A stretch of 64,000 bases of DNA from Methylobacterium sp. E-045 (GCF_022829685.1 NZ_JAKSYE010000094.1:1-64000); one strand, 5' to 3'. Shown: positions 8,251 through 18,026, counted from the first letter of the stretch. Notes: generated by a model from the letters alone, not told the origin. Numbers and translations are program-made.

Positions 8251-8736
8251 TTAAGATCGCAGGGTCGTACCCCTCACCGTGGGAACCATGCGGACAAACC
8301 TGGACGGGCCCCGCCGGACAGACGAATCGGATTCCTCCATCACGATGACGAAAGCCGGATCCGCCCATCGACACACGTCCGCTTCGGCGGCGAGCGGGTC
8401 TCGTGGCTTGAGACCATGCCCGTCCCGGAGCGCCGCCATTGCGGCGTCGGCGGCCCTTTGTCCGCTGTCATAGGCCTCGTGGGCGGTCGTGAAGTCGAAG
8501 GGATGCGTCGCCTCGCCCGCGAATGGGTCGTGTCCCCGGCGGTGGTGTAGCTGGCGGGGGGCATCGGCGATTGCCGGGCGGGGTCGGGTTGCGACGACGG
8601 ACCCCGAACCCGAGAGTCCCCCCGACAACGACGCGCGTCGGCGGAAGACCCTGCGTGGCCTCACGCCCTGCGACCATATCTTTCTGGCCGGAACGAAAGA
8701 GCCCGGACGCTTCAGGATCGACCCGTCGCACCACAT
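8251..8736 (-). CDS. Possible hypothetical protein, doubtful
   Basis: An open frame of up to 161 residues. Only the C-terminal 90 residues (from about FAGEATHPFDFTTAHEAYDS) look protein-like, with an acidic/aromatic composition; the first 70 are Arg-rich and resemble out-of-frame translation. No domain is recognised and no good ribosome binding site is seen. It could be the remnant of a larger gene. It lies tail to tail with the monooxygenase gene. Confidence 0.25.
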   Translation of the reverse strand: MWCDGSILKRPGSFVPARKIWSQGVRPRRVFRRRASLSGGLSGSGSVVATRPRPAIADAPRQLHHRRGHDPFAGEATHPFDFTTAHEAYDSGQRAADAAMAALRDGHGLKPRDPLAAEADVCRWADPAFVIVMEESDSSVRRGPSRFVRMVPTVRGTTLRS

Positions 8737-8753
8737 CTTGGGGCTATCGTCTT

Positions 8754-8801
8754 AGAGCGCTCTCCGCCGAAGTGGATGCCGGTTCGGCGAAAAAGAGTGC
8801 G
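8754..8801. repeat. Palindromic intergenic repeat, diverged copy
   Basis: CGCCGAA (8765-8771) and TTCGGCG (8783-8789) flank GTGGATGCCGG, and outer AGAGCGC/GAGTGCG pieces frame it. The core GGATGCCGG is the reverse-complement form of the CCGGCATCC loop in the repeats at 41190 and 62338, so this is a diverged, inverted member of the same family. Confidence 0.55.
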
Positions 8802-8853
8802 ACACAACAAAGATCGAGAGGTGTGCCCCGACCCAACGTGGTCGGGCGCAGCT

Positions 8854-9615
8854 CTAGCGTGCCTGCATGCGCAGGGCGCCGTCGAGGCGGATGGTCTCAC
8901 CGTTGAGCATCGGGTTCGCCACGATCGCCAGTACGAGCTGCGCATACTCGTCGGGACGCCCGAACCGGGATGGGAACGGGACGGCCGCGCCCAGACTGTC
9001 CTGTACCTCCCGGGGCAGCCCCTGGACCATCGGCGTCTCGAACATCCCCGGTGCGATGGCGCAGACCCTGATACCGAGGGGGGCGAGTTCGCGCGCCACC
9101 GGCAGGGTCAGGCCGACGATTCCGGCCTTGGATGCGGCATAGGCCGCCTGGCCGACCTGCCCCTCGTAGGCGGCGATGGAGGCCGTCGAGACGATCACGC
9201 CGCGTTCCCTGCCCTCCAGCGGATCGAGGCCTGCCGCGCCGGCCGCCACCAGCCGGATCATGTTGAACGTTCCGACCAGATTGATCTGGACGACCCGGGC
9301 GAAGGCGTCGAGCGACGCCGGCCCGTTACGGCCGACCACCTTGGCGGCCGGGCAGATGCCGGCGCAGTTGACCAGGATGCGGGCGGCACCGTGCTCGGCC
9401 GCGGCGCGGGCGATGGCCGCCTCGGCGCTTCCGGCATCGGCGACGTCGCAGGCCAGTGCGAGGCCGCCGATCTCGCGCGCCGTCGCGGCCGCCGCCTCGA
9501 CGTTCAGGTCGAGGAGGGCGACCTTGGCGCCCGCTCCCGCCAATGCCCTGGCGGTGGCCGCGCCCAATCCCGAGGCGGCGCCCGTGACGACCGCCGCGAT
9601 ACCTTCACTCTTCAC
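8854..9615 (-). CDS. Short-chain dehydrogenase, 3-hydroxyacyl-CoA dehydrogenase type II-like
   Basis: A 253-residue classical SDR. The NAD(P)-binding TGAASGLG lies at 11-18; acidic D36 (ALLDLN) suggests NAD preference; NAG-type motif NCAGI follows; a Ser/Tyr/Lys active site is seen in STASI and YAASKAG; the tail is GETIRLDGALRM. Over its length it resembles HSD17B10-like 3-hydroxyacyl-CoA dehydrogenases, including the FETPM segment. It sits 22 bases downstream of the thiolase gene in the same operon, which supports a beta-oxidation role: oxidation of a (2-methyl-)3-hydroxyacyl-CoA before thiolysis. Substrate chain length is not determined by sequence. Confidence 0.9.
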   Translation of the reverse strand: MKSEGIAAVVTGAASGLGAATARALAGAGAKVALLDLNVEAAAATAREIGGLALACDVADAGSAEAAIARAAAEHGAARILVNCAGICPAAKVVGRNGPASLDAFARVVQINLVGTFNMIRLVAAGAAGLDPLEGRERGVIVSTASIAAYEGQVGQAAYAASKAGIVGLTLPVARELAPLGIRVCAIAPGMFETPMVQGLPREVQDSLGAAVPFPSRFGRPDEYAQLVLAIVANPMLNGETIRLDGALRMQAR

Positions 9616-9637
9616 GAAATCCTCCGGGGTGCTGTGA

Positions 9638-10801
9638 TCAGAGACGCTCGACCGCGAGGGCCGTGGCCTCGCCGCCGCCGATGCAGAGAGAAGCGATGCC
9701 GCGCCGGCCGCCGGTACGCGCCAGGGCGGCGAGCAACGTCACGACGATGCGTGCCCCGGACGCGCCGATGGGGTGGCCCAGCGCGCAGGCGCCGCCGTGG
9801 ACGTTGACCTTGTCGTGCGGCAGGTCGAGGTCGCGCATCGCCGCCATGGCGACGACGGCGAAGGCCTCGTTGATCTCGAAGAGGTCCACGTCGCCCATGG
9901 CCCAGCCGATCTTCTCGGTCAGCTTGCCGATGGCGCCGATGGGGGCCGTGGAGAACCAGGCCGGGGCGGCGGCGTGGCTGGCATGGCCGCGGATGACCGC
10001 GAGCGGGGTGTGGCCGTCGCGCTCGGCCGCGGACATCCGCATCAGCACGAGCGCCGCCGCACCATCGGAGATCGACGAGGCGTTCGCCGCCGTCACGGTC
10101 CCGTCCGGGCGGAACGCCGGCTTCAGGGTCGGGATCTTGTCCGGCCGGGCCTTGCGCGGCCCCTCGTCCGAGCGCATCTCGGCGCCGACCGCAACGATCT
10201 CACCGTCTAAGGCGCCCACCGCCGCGGCGCGCTGGGCGCGGGCGAGGGATTCCAGGGCGTAGGCGTCCTGGGCGTCACGGGTGAACTGGTAATGCCGCGC
10301 GGTATCCTCCGCGAACGTGCCCATGAGGCGGCCGCGATCGTAGGCGTCCTCGAGGCCGTCGAGGAACATGTGGTCGAGGACGCGCCCGTGTCCGAGGCGC
10401 TGGCCCGCGCGCGCCTTGTCGAGGAGATAGGGCGCGTTCGACATCGACTCCATGCCGCCGGCGACGACGACCTCGGCCGAGCCCGCCGCGATCATGTCGT
10501 GGCCGACCATGATCGCCTTCATGCCGGAGCCGCAGACCTTGTTGAGGGTCGCGCAGGGCGTCGCGTCCGAGAGACCGGCTCCGAGGGCGGCCTGCCGTGC
10601 GGGCGCCTGCCCGAGGCCGGCGGGCAGGACACAGCCCATCACGACCTCCGAGACGTCTCCGCCGTCGAGGCCGGCGCGTCCCACCGCCGCGCGGATCGCG
10701 GCCGCACCGAGCTCCGTGGCGGCGAGCGTTTTCAATTCCCCCTGGAACGCGCCCATCGGGGTCCGGGCGGCGCTCGCGATGACGATCGGGTCTGCCTTCA
10801 T
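9638..10801 (-). CDS. Acetyl-CoA C-acyltransferase (thiolase)
   Basis: A 387-residue thiolase catalysing CoA-dependent cleavage of 3-ketoacyl-CoA or the reverse condensation. Catalytic Cys90 is in LNKVCGSGMKA. The C-terminal active-site blocks NEAFAVV, VHGGACALGHPIGASGAR and SLCIGGGEATAL are intact. I place the start at the ATG at 10801 (MKADPIVIASAARTP), which matches the family N-terminus and has AAGAGG about 9 bases upstream; an upstream frame extension to 10873 has no family similarity. It lies directly upstream of the SDR dehydrogenase, so the two probably complete a beta-oxidation cycle for branched or short acyl-CoA. Confidence 0.93.
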   Translation of the reverse strand: MKADPIVIASAARTPMGAFQGELKTLAATELGAAAIRAAVGRAGLDGGDVSEVVMGCVLPAGLGQAPARQAALGAGLSDATPCATLNKVCGSGMKAIMVGHDMIAAGSAEVVVAGGMESMSNAPYLLDKARAGQRLGHGRVLDHMFLDGLEDAYDRGRLMGTFAEDTARHYQFTRDAQDAYALESLARAQRAAAVGALDGEIVAVGAEMRSDEGPRKARPDKIPTLKPAFRPDGTVTAANASSISDGAAALVLMRMSAAERDGHTPLAVIRGHASHAAAPAWFSTAPIGAIGKLTEKIGWAMGDVDLFEINEAFAVVAMAAMRDLDLPHDKVNVHGGACALGHPIGASGARIVVTLLAALARTGGRRGIASLCIGGGEATALAVERL

Positions 10802-11093
10802 CTGTGCGATCCTCTTGGCGATTTGGTTGTACGCCGGACTGGTCGAACGCGCGTGGTCCGGTCGGTCCGTCACGGTCGCGACGGTGCGTCCGGGTCAACG
10901 TCGTTTGTGGTCGCGGCCGATGGCATGGCAGCCTCGGCGATCTCCTGATGGCGCAGGATGAAGTCCTGCAGCCTGTCGTCGGGATTTTGGGGAGGGTTGT
11001 GGATGACGCGGGATCTCCCGGACGCGTGATTCGATGCTCTGCACGGCGGCATCGAATGGCGGCACATCCCCAAGGACCGGCCGCCGCGTCCGA

Positions 11094-12656
11094 TCAGACC
11101 GGCTTCTCGGACAGGCTCGAAGGACGGCTGGACGCAGGGAGACCGGAGCCGCCCTGCAGCAGCGCGGCATGCGTTCGCCGCAACTCGTTCTTCTGGATCT
11201 TGCCGAGCGCGTTCCGGGGCAAGCTGTCCATCAGCACGACCGCTTTGGGGAGCTTGTAGCGCGCGAGCTCCCGAGAGAGCGCCTCGACGACCCCCGCCTG
11301 CGTCAGGGACTCGTCGCCCGGCCGCCGCTCGATGACGGCGACGACCCCCTCTCCGAAATCGGCATGCGGAAGGCCGATTACGGCGCAGTCGGCGACCCCG
11401 TCGAGGCGGGCAAGGACCGCCTCCACCTCCCCGGGATAGACGTTGTAACCGCCGGTGATGATGAGGTCCTTGTTCCTGCCGACGATCGTCAGGCGTCCGT
11501 CGGCCTCCATCTTGCCGAGATCGCCGGTCTTGAACGATCCGTCGGCGGTGAATTCGGCGGCCGTGACCTCGGGCAGGCGCCAATATCCGGCGAACACGTT
11601 CGGTCCCTGGAGCGCGATCTCTCCGATCTCGCCCCGCGGCCGTTCGCGGCCGGCCTCGTCGATCACCCGGACGGTCACGCCCGGCAGCGCGGAACCGACG
11701 GTCCCGGGGACGCGGTGTCCGTGCAGCGGGTTGGTGGTGATGACGATCGTCTCCGTCATCGCATACCGTTCGAGGATGTCGTGACCGGTCCTCGCCCGAA
11801 AGGCCTCGAAGGCGGGAACGGACAACGGCGCCGACCCGGAAACGAACAGTCTCACGGACTTGCACAGGGCCTCGTCGACACGGGCGTCGGCGACCATCCG
11901 CGCGTAGAAGGTCGGGACTCCCATGAACAGCGTCGAGCGCGGCAACCGGTCGACCACGGCGTCGATGGTGAATTTCGGCAGGAAATGCATCGCTGCGCCG
12001 GCCAGCAATGCGGTGTTCAGGGCGATGAACAGGCCGTGCGCGTGGAAGATCGGCAGCGCATGGAGCAGGACGTCCGCGTCGTCGATCTCCCAGGCGTCCT
12101 CGAGCGCTTTGGCCGTGAAGATCAGGTTGCCATGCGTGATCATGGCGCCCTTCGCGCGACCGGTCGTCCCTGACGTGTAGAGAAGCGCCGCGAGGTCGTC
12201 GGTCGCGCGTGGGACGGTGCCTTCCAGCGGTGCGAGCGCCCTTGCCCGCTCGATCAGGCTTCCGCGCCCGTCCGGCCCGAGCGTGAACGTCTCCGTGTGG
12301 GACGCTGCGAGCGGCGCGGGGACGGCCTCCGAGCCTCCGACGAAGGCCTTGGGCTCGGCATCGCCGAGAAAGTGCGCCAACTCGGCGTCGGTGTAGGCGG
12401 TGTTCAGGGGGACATAGACGAAGCCGGCCTTCAGACACGCGAGGTACAGGCACACCGCCTCCGGCGACTTCTCCACCTGAACAGCCACCCGGTCCCCGGG
12501 CTCCACGCCCGAATTGCGCAGGAGCGCCGCGATCCGGCCGGCGAGCACAGCGATGTCGCCGCGGGTCCATGCGGCATCGGTCTCCGTCGTCAGGACGACC
12601 GAAGCGTCCCGCTCGGGGGCTGCCGGCAGCAGGACATCGTACAGATTGTTACTCAT
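11094..12656 (-). CDS. matB: Malonyl-CoA synthetase (malonate--CoA ligase)
   Basis: A 520-residue adenylate-forming enzyme. AMP-binding P-loop YTSGTTGRAKGAM is at about 160-173; the A5 region is YAMTETIVIT; the hinge TGDLGKMEADGRLTIVGRNKDLI is intact; the adenylation Lys is in LPRNALGKIQKNEL. Together with HGHRVPGTVG this fits MatB-type malonate/methylmalonate CoA ligases rather than long-chain enzymes. The last 20 residues (GLPASSRPSSLSEKPV) are a low-complexity tail beyond the usual end. Location: cytoplasm. In a branched-chain catabolic block it may activate malonate or methylmalonate, so the substrate should be treated as a small dicarboxylate rather than fixed. Confidence 0.8.
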   Translation of the reverse strand: MSNNLYDVLLPAAPERDASVVLTTETDAAWTRGDIAVLAGRIAALLRNSGVEPGDRVAVQVEKSPEAVCLYLACLKAGFVYVPLNTAYTDAELAHFLGDAEPKAFVGGSEAVPAPLAASHTETFTLGPDGRGSLIERARALAPLEGTVPRATDDLAALLYTSGTTGRAKGAMITHGNLIFTAKALEDAWEIDDADVLLHALPIFHAHGLFIALNTALLAGAAMHFLPKFTIDAVVDRLPRSTLFMGVPTFYARMVADARVDEALCKSVRLFVSGSAPLSVPAFEAFRARTGHDILERYAMTETIVITTNPLHGHRVPGTVGSALPGVTVRVIDEAGRERPRGEIGEIALQGPNVFAGYWRLPEVTAAEFTADGSFKTGDLGKMEADGRLTIVGRNKDLIITGGYNVYPGEVEAVLARLDGVADCAVIGLPHADFGEGVVAVIERRPGDESLTQAGVVEALSRELARYKLPKAVVLMDSLPRNALGKIQKNELRRTHAALLQGGSGLPASSRPSSLSEKPV

Positions 12657-12750
12657 GAGGCCTCGTCCCGCAGGTCGTTTTAGGAATCATCGTCGAGGAG
12701 ACTGGCGATCGCGTCGTCCGGCGCGCCGGACGACGCGATCGCCGCACGTC

Positions 12751-14238
12751 TCAGCGCGTGAGGTTGACGGTGATGCTTTTCACCTGCGTGAAACTGTCGA
12801 GCATCGCCGAGAGGGAGAACTCGCGTCCGAGGCCACTCTGCTTGTAGCCGCCGTAGGAATGCCCCGGCAGCTGCCCGGTCCCCTGGTTGACCTGCACCCA
12901 TCCGGCCTCGACGTCCCGGGCCGCCCGCAGGGCGCGGCCGATGTCGTGGGTCCAGATGTAGGCGGCCAGACCGTAATGGGAGTCGTTCGCCATCCGGATC
13001 ACCGCCTCCTCGTCGTCCCACGGGATCGCGACCAGGACCGGCCCGAAGATCTCCTCACGGGCGAGGCGCCACTCGTTCTCGGCCTGGGCGAAGGCGGTCG
13101 GCCGCATGAAGTAGCCCTCGCTGAGCGGTCCATCCGTGTCGGGGAGGCCACCCATGACCAGCCGCGAGCCGGCCTGCTCGATCCCGTCCCGCACGTAGCC
13201 GCAGACCTTGGTGAACTGGCGCTCGTTGATGATCGCGCCGATATCCGTGGCCTCGTCCAGCGGATCGCCGATCCGAAGCTGGGAGGTCTTGGCGACGAGG
13301 CGTTCGAGGAAGCCGTCATAGATCTTGCGATGCAGGAACAGGCGCGATCCGGCGGTGCAGGACTGGCTCTGACGCGTGAAGCGCATCGCCGCGATGATGC
13401 CGTCGACCACCCAATCCTCGTCCGCGTCGGGATACACGATGGACGGGCTCTTGCCGCCGAGTTCGAGCGAGACGGGCAGGATCCGCTTGGCCGCCGCCTC
13501 CATGACGAGCTTGCCGACGCCGGTCGAGCCGGTGAACGAGAGCTTCGCCACCGACGGGTGATGAAGGAGCGGGGCACCGCATTCCGGCCCGGTTCCGCTC
13601 AGCATGTTCAAGACGCCCGGGGGCAGATGCTCCTGGCAGATCTCGGCGAGCATCAGCACGGCGAGCGGGGCGTCTTCCGCGGTCTTCATGACCATGGTGT
13701 TGCCGGCGCAGAGGGCCGGCGCGATCTTCACGCTCGCCAGCATGAGGGGGGCGTTCCAGGGAATGACCGCGGCGACGACCCCGAGCGGTTCGCGCTGGGT
13801 GAAGCTCAGGAGGTCGTGACCCAGCGGCAGGGTCTCGCCCTTCGTCTCGCCGGCGAGGCCGCCGAAATAGCGGAACATGGCCACGGCGATCTGGACCTCG
13901 GGCCTCGCCTGGGTCCGCAGGGCGTTGCCCGTTTCCTCGGCGATGGTCCGCGCGAGCTCCTCGGCCCGCCGGTCGATCGCGTCGGCAATGCGCAGGAGCA
14001 TCAGGCCGCGATCGCGGGGTTGCGTCTTCTTCCAGGTCGAGAACGCCGTCAGCGCCGCGTCCACGGCGCGATCGACATCCGCCTCGCCTCCGCGCGGGAC
14101 CTCCGCGATGGCCTGCCGGCGGCCGGGATTCTCGACACTGAGCGTTTCGCCGGAAGCCGCCCACACCCATTGGCCGCCGATCAGCATGGGCTGCCGGCGC
14201 AGGCCGGATCCGGCCATCGTGTTCTCTGCTTGGGTCAT
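12751..14238 (-). CDS. NAD(P)-dependent aldehyde dehydrogenase
   Basis: A 495-residue ALDH-superfamily enzyme. Visible are the oxyanion Asn in VIPWNAPL, the nucleotide-binding FTGSTGVGK, catalytic Glu in LELGGKSP and catalytic Cys in SQSCTAGSR, plus the EEIFGPV motif and the tail YGGYKQSGLGREFS. It belongs with betaine/phenylacetaldehyde-type ALDHs; it lacks features of CoA-acylating methylmalonate-semialdehyde dehydrogenase. The start at 14238 (MTQAENTM) was chosen because GGAGAT precedes it by about 5 bases; upstream ATGs exist to 14292. It lies in the same-strand catabolic block between the MFS carrier and malonyl-CoA synthetase genes. Substrate unknown. Confidence 0.9.
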   Translation of the reverse strand: MTQAENTMAGSGLRRQPMLIGGQWVWAASGETLSVENPGRRQAIAEVPRGGEADVDRAVDAALTAFSTWKKTQPRDRGLMLLRIADAIDRRAEELARTIAEETGNALRTQARPEVQIAVAMFRYFGGLAGETKGETLPLGHDLLSFTQREPLGVVAAVIPWNAPLMLASVKIAPALCAGNTMVMKTAEDAPLAVLMLAEICQEHLPPGVLNMLSGTGPECGAPLLHHPSVAKLSFTGSTGVGKLVMEAAAKRILPVSLELGGKSPSIVYPDADEDWVVDGIIAAMRFTRQSQSCTAGSRLFLHRKIYDGFLERLVAKTSQLRIGDPLDEATDIGAIINERQFTKVCGYVRDGIEQAGSRLVMGGLPDTDGPLSEGYFMRPTAFAQAENEWRLAREEIFGPVLVAIPWDDEEAVIRMANDSHYGLAAYIWTHDIGRALRAARDVEAGWVQVNQGTGQLPGHSYGGYKQSGLGREFSLSAMLDSFTQVKSITVNLTR

Positions 14239-14443
14239 CGGGATCTCCATTGTCTCGAAGGGGTTGGCGTGGCTCATCGGATCCGTCGGCACGGTGTCTC
14301 ACCGGGGTTCCGCTCGACGGGTCGGATGAAAGATTCAGCGCGGCGCGCCCGTGAGGCCGGGTCGCGCGGGCGCCGTCCGTGGTGCTCCGCTCACGGGAAA
14401 CACGTGTTCGTCGCGAAGCCGTCGCGTTTTGTCTTGCGACCGA

Positions 14444-16180
14444 TCAGGTCAGAATGTCCCGATCCTTGGTTTCGGGGACGAAGAGCAGACCGATCACGAC
14501 GGTGACCAGTGAAACCACGATCGGATACCAGAGCCCGTAGTAGATGTCGCCGGTCTGAGCCACCATCGCGAAGGCGGTGGCCGGCAGGAGGCCGCCGAAC
14601 CAGCCGTTCCCGATATGGTAGGGCAACGACATCGCGGTGTAGCGGATGCGGGTCGGGAACAGTTCGACCAGAGCCGCGGCGATCGGGCCATAGGCCATCG
14701 TGACGAAGATCGCGATGGCGAACAGGATGGCGATGACCGTGAGCTTCTGCCGCGAGAAGATGTCGATCGGGCTTTCCGCCTTGATCACGGTCGGGTTCGC
14801 CGCGGTCGAGGGATAGCCGGACGCGGCGAGTGCCGCCGAGACCGCCTTGGCGAAATTCGGATCGGCCACGGCGAAGTCTTGGCCGCTGACGGTGACCACG
14901 GTGGGCGTGCCGGCAGGCTGGCTCTCCGTGCGATAGCGCACGGCGGAGCGGGCCAGCAGCGCCTTGGCGACGTCGCATTCCCTGGTGAACTTGGCCGTGC
15001 CTACCGGATTGAACTGGAACGAGCACCCGGCAGGGTCCGTCTTGACCACCACCGGCACCGTGGCCTGCGCCCGATGGAGCGCCGGGTTGGCGTTGGCGGT
15101 GAGCTGCTCGAACAGCGGGAAGTAGCTGAGCGCCGCCAGCAGGCAGCCGCCGAGGATGACCGGCTTGCGGCCGATCCTGTCGGAGAGCGCCCCGAAGAAC
15201 AGAAAGCCGCCGGTCACCGCGATCAGCGACCACGCGACCATCACGTTCGCCGTGAACTGATCGACCTTGAGGATACTCTGGAGGAAGAACAGGCAGTAGA
15301 ACTGGCCCGTATACCACACCACGGCTTGGCCGGCGGTGAGGCCGAAAAGCGCGAGCAGCGCCCATTTGGCGTTGCGCCACTGGCCGAACGCCTCCGAGAG
15401 CGGCGCTTTCGAGCGGGTCCCCTCGTCCTTCATCTTCTGGAAGGCCGGGCTCTCGTTCATCTGCAGGCGGATCCAGACCGAGACTCCCAGGAGGACGATG
15501 GAGACGAGGAACGGGACGCGCCATCCCCAGACCTGGAAGGCGGTGACGGGATTCGTCGTGCCGTCGGCATTCGTCGCCGTGCCGCCCGGATAGACGCTGT
15601 TCACGTAGCTCTGGGTCGACAGGATGATGACCAGCGAGAGCAGCAGGCCCAGGGTCGCCGTCGCCTGAATGAACGAGGTGTAGAAGCCGCGCCGGCCGCG
15701 GGGGGCGTGCTCGGCCACGTAGACCGCCGCGCCGCCGTACTCACCGCCCAGCGCGAGCCCCTGGAGCATGCGCAGCGCCAGCAGCGTCACCGGCGCGGCC
15801 CAGCCGATGCCGTAGCCGTTCAGCGTATCGTAGGAGGGCAGCAGGCCGACGCAGAAGGTCGAGAGGCCCATGATTAGGATGGTGACGAGGAAGGTGTGCT
15901 TGCGACCGACCATGTCGCCGAGCCGCCCGAAAACCAGGGCGCCGAAGGGACGAACGATGAAACCCGCCGCGAAAGCGAGAAGTGCGAAGATGTTGCGGGT
16001 CGCTTCCGGATAGGCCGAGAAGAACTGCGCGCCAATGATCGTCGCGAGCGATCCGTACAGGAAAAAGTCGTACCATTCGAAGACGGTGCCGAGGGAGGAG
16101 GCGAGGATGACTTTCCTCTCGCCCGGACTCATCGGCGCCGCCGTCATGTCAGGTCCTGGTGCTGCGGCGGAGACTGGCAT
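14444..16180 (-). CDS. MFS metabolite:H+ symporter with large periplasmic loop
   Basis: A 578-residue, 12-helix transporter of the metabolite:proton symporter group (KgtP/ShiA-like). Early motifs are GTVFEWYDFFLYGSLA, FGRLGDMVGRK (loop 2-3 signature) and LRMLQGLALGGEYGGAA. The unusual part is a loop of about 120 residues (360-478) between helices 9 and 10. By N-inside topology it is periplasmic; it holds Cys386 and Cys402, which could form a disulfide. GGAGGG precedes the ATG by about 5 bases. It probably imports a carboxylate used by the flanking acyl-CoA synthetase and aldehyde dehydrogenase genes. Substrate is inferred only from neighbours. Confidence 0.9.
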   Translation of the reverse strand: MPVSAAAPGPDMTAAPMSPGERKVILASSLGTVFEWYDFFLYGSLATIIGAQFFSAYPEATRNIFALLAFAAGFIVRPFGALVFGRLGDMVGRKHTFLVTILIMGLSTFCVGLLPSYDTLNGYGIGWAAPVTLLALRMLQGLALGGEYGGAAVYVAEHAPRGRRGFYTSFIQATATLGLLLSLVIILSTQSYVNSVYPGGTATNADGTTNPVTAFQVWGWRVPFLVSIVLLGVSVWIRLQMNESPAFQKMKDEGTRSKAPLSEAFGQWRNAKWALLALFGLTAGQAVVWYTGQFYCLFFLQSILKVDQFTANVMVAWSLIAVTGGFLFFGALSDRIGRKPVILGGCLLAALSYFPLFEQLTANANPALHRAQATVPVVVKTDPAGCSFQFNPVGTAKFTRECDVAKALLARSAVRYRTESQPAGTPTVVTVSGQDFAVADPNFAKAVSAALAASGYPSTAANPTVIKAESPIDIFSRQKLTVIAILFAIAIFVTMAYGPIAAALVELFPTRIRYTAMSLPYHIGNGWFGGLLPATAFAMVAQTGDIYYGLWYPIVVSLVTVVIGLLFVPETKDRDILT

Positions 16181-16301
16181 CTATCCCTCCCTGCTACCGG
16201 CGATGGGCTCGTGTTTCTGGAAAGATCGTCCGCTCCGGCGACCATCGGTGCCTGTGCGCGTCGCAGGGACGGTGCCCGACCCGGTCTGACCGGGCACGGC
16301 T

Positions 16302-18026
16302 CTAGGCCTTCGCGCCCTGGTCGGCCGACTTGAGCTCGGGAAAGTCGGACTGGCGGAAGATGGGTCCGCGCTCGGCTGCGTCCGGGCCGCCCTCGACTTC
16401 CACACGGCGGAGCTGGACGCGGCGGATCTTGCCCGAGATGGTCTTCGGCAGTTCGGTGACGAATTCCAGGGCGCGGAGGCGCTTGTAGGAAGCCAGCCGG
16501 TCGTTCGTGAGGCGGAAGATGTCGAGGGCAGTCTCCCGGTTCGGCGCGACGCCGGACCTCAGCGCGACATAGGCCTTGGGCACGGTGGAACGAACCGGGT
16601 CCGGGGCCGGGACCACCGCGGCCTCCGCCACGGCGTCGTGCTCGATGAGAACGCTCTCCAGCTCGAAGGGACTGATCCGGTAGCCCGACGATTTGAACAC
16701 GTCGTCGGCGCGACCGACGAAGGTGAAGACCCCGTCCGAGTCCCGGAACGCGACGTCGCCGGTGCGATAGACGTCCCCTTCGATCAGCAGCGCGTTGCCG
16801 TCGGCGCTCTGATAGCCCTGCATCAGTCCGGCCGGCCTGTCGTCGCCGAGGACGAGGCAGACCTGGCCCTCCTGCGCGGGCTCGTCGTCGGGATCGAGCA
16901 CCCGGACGCGATAGCCCGGCAGGGGCCGGCCCATGGCGCCGACCTTCATGACCTGTCCCGGGGTGTTCGCGACCTGGGCGGTCGTCTCCGTCTGCCCGTA
17001 ACCGTCGCGGATCGTGATGCCCCAGGCCTTCCTGATCTGGTCGATCACCTCGGGATTGAGAGGCTCGCCCGCGGCGCAGACCTCCCGCAGCGCCAGGCCC
17101 CGCGCGGTGAGATCCTGCTGGATGATCATCCGCCAGACGGTCGGCGGCGCGCACAGAGTGGTAACCCGGCACCGGTCCATGACGTCGATGAGCGCACGGG
17201 CGTTGAAGGGCGTCTGATTGAAGACGAAGATCGTCGCGCCGGCGTTCCAGGGTGCGAAGAATGAACTCCAGGCGTGCTTGGCCCAGCCGGGCGACGACAC
17301 ATTGAGATGCACGTCGCCCGGTTGCAGCCCGAGCCAGTACATGGTCGAGAGGGCACCGACCGGGTAGCTCCTGTGGGTATGGCGGACGAGCTTCGGTTTG
17401 GCCGTTGTTCCCGACGTGAAGTAGAGGAGCAGCGGATCGTCGGGCAGGGTGGGTCCGTCGGGCGTGAACGCGGCGTCGTGGCCGAACGCCTCGTCGTAGG
17501 ATCGCCAACCGGGCAGCCCGGCGCCGGTCACGATCCGCACGGTCGATTCGATAGCCGCCGCGTCGAACCGCTCCGCCTGCTCCGGTCCGGCCAGGATCGC
17601 CCGCGCCCGGCCGCGTTCGACCCGGTCGGCCAGTTCCTCGGAGGTCAGGAGCGTCGTGGCGGGAATGATGACGAGGCCGAGCTTGATCGCGGCCAGCATC
17701 GTCTCCCACAGCGCCTGGTCGTTGCCGAGGATGAGCAGAAGGGTGTCGCCGCGTTTCAGTCCGAGCGATCGCAGATAGTTCGCGACGCGGTTCGAGCGGT
17801 CGGACATCTGTGCGAAGCTGATCTTTGTCTCGGCGCCGGTGGCGCCATCGACGATCCAGAGCGCCGGTCGATCGCGGCGGACGGGATCGGCCGCGAGCTG
17901 CGCGTCGAACCAATCGAGGGCCCAATTGAAGGGAACGGGGTCCGGCCAGCGGAACCCGCCATACGCCGTCTCATAATCGGTTCGATGGTCTAAGAGAAAA
18001 TCCCGAGCCTCCCGAAATGTCGGCAT
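16302..18026 (-). CDS. Acyl-CoA synthetase (AMP-forming), AcsA/medium-chain type
   Basis: A 574-residue ANL-superfamily ligase. P-loop YFTSGTTAKPKLVRHTH lies at about 205-221, A5 YGQTETTAQVAN at about 345, then YRTGDVAFRDSDGVFTFVGRADDVFKSSGYRISP, and the catalytic Lys is in LPKTISGKIRRVQLR. The N-terminal FNWALDWFD block is like acetyl-/medium-chain acyl-CoA synthetases rather than MatB or long-chain FadD. It probably activates a short or branched carboxylate (for example isobutyrate) that enters the downstream valine-type pathway. Same strand as the ech-mmsB-hydrolase-dehydrogenase set, but separated from it by a hairpin at 18122-18149. Confidence 0.88.
   Translation of the reverse strand: MPTFREARDFLLDHRTDYETAYGGFRWPDPVPFNWALDWFDAQLAADPVRRDRPALWIVDGATGAETKISFAQMSDRSNRVANYLRSLGLKRGDTLLLILGNDQALWETMLAAIKLGLVIIPATTLLTSEELADRVERGRARAILAGPEQAERFDAAAIESTVRIVTGAGLPGWRSYDEAFGHDAAFTPDGPTLPDDPLLLYFTSGTTAKPKLVRHTHRSYPVGALSTMYWLGLQPGDVHLNVSSPGWAKHAWSSFFAPWNAGATIFVFNQTPFNARALIDVMDRCRVTTLCAPPTVWRMIIQQDLTARGLALREVCAAGEPLNPEVIDQIRKAWGITIRDGYGQTETTAQVANTPGQVMKVGAMGRPLPGYRVRVLDPDDEPAQEGQVCLVLGDDRPAGLMQGYQSADGNALLIEGDVYRTGDVAFRDSDGVFTFVGRADDVFKSSGYRISPFELESVLIEHDAVAEAAVVPAPDPVRSTVPKAYVALRSGVAPNRETALDIFRLTNDRLASYKRLRALEFVTELPKTISGKIRRVQLRRVEVEGGPDAAERGPIFRQSDFPELKSADQGAKA

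Noticed and set aside
12514..14505. 663-codon plus-strand frame opposite the aldehyde dehydrogenase
   Set aside because: Composition typical of antisense frames in high-GC DNA; no domain; the minus strand holds intact ALDH catalytic motifs.
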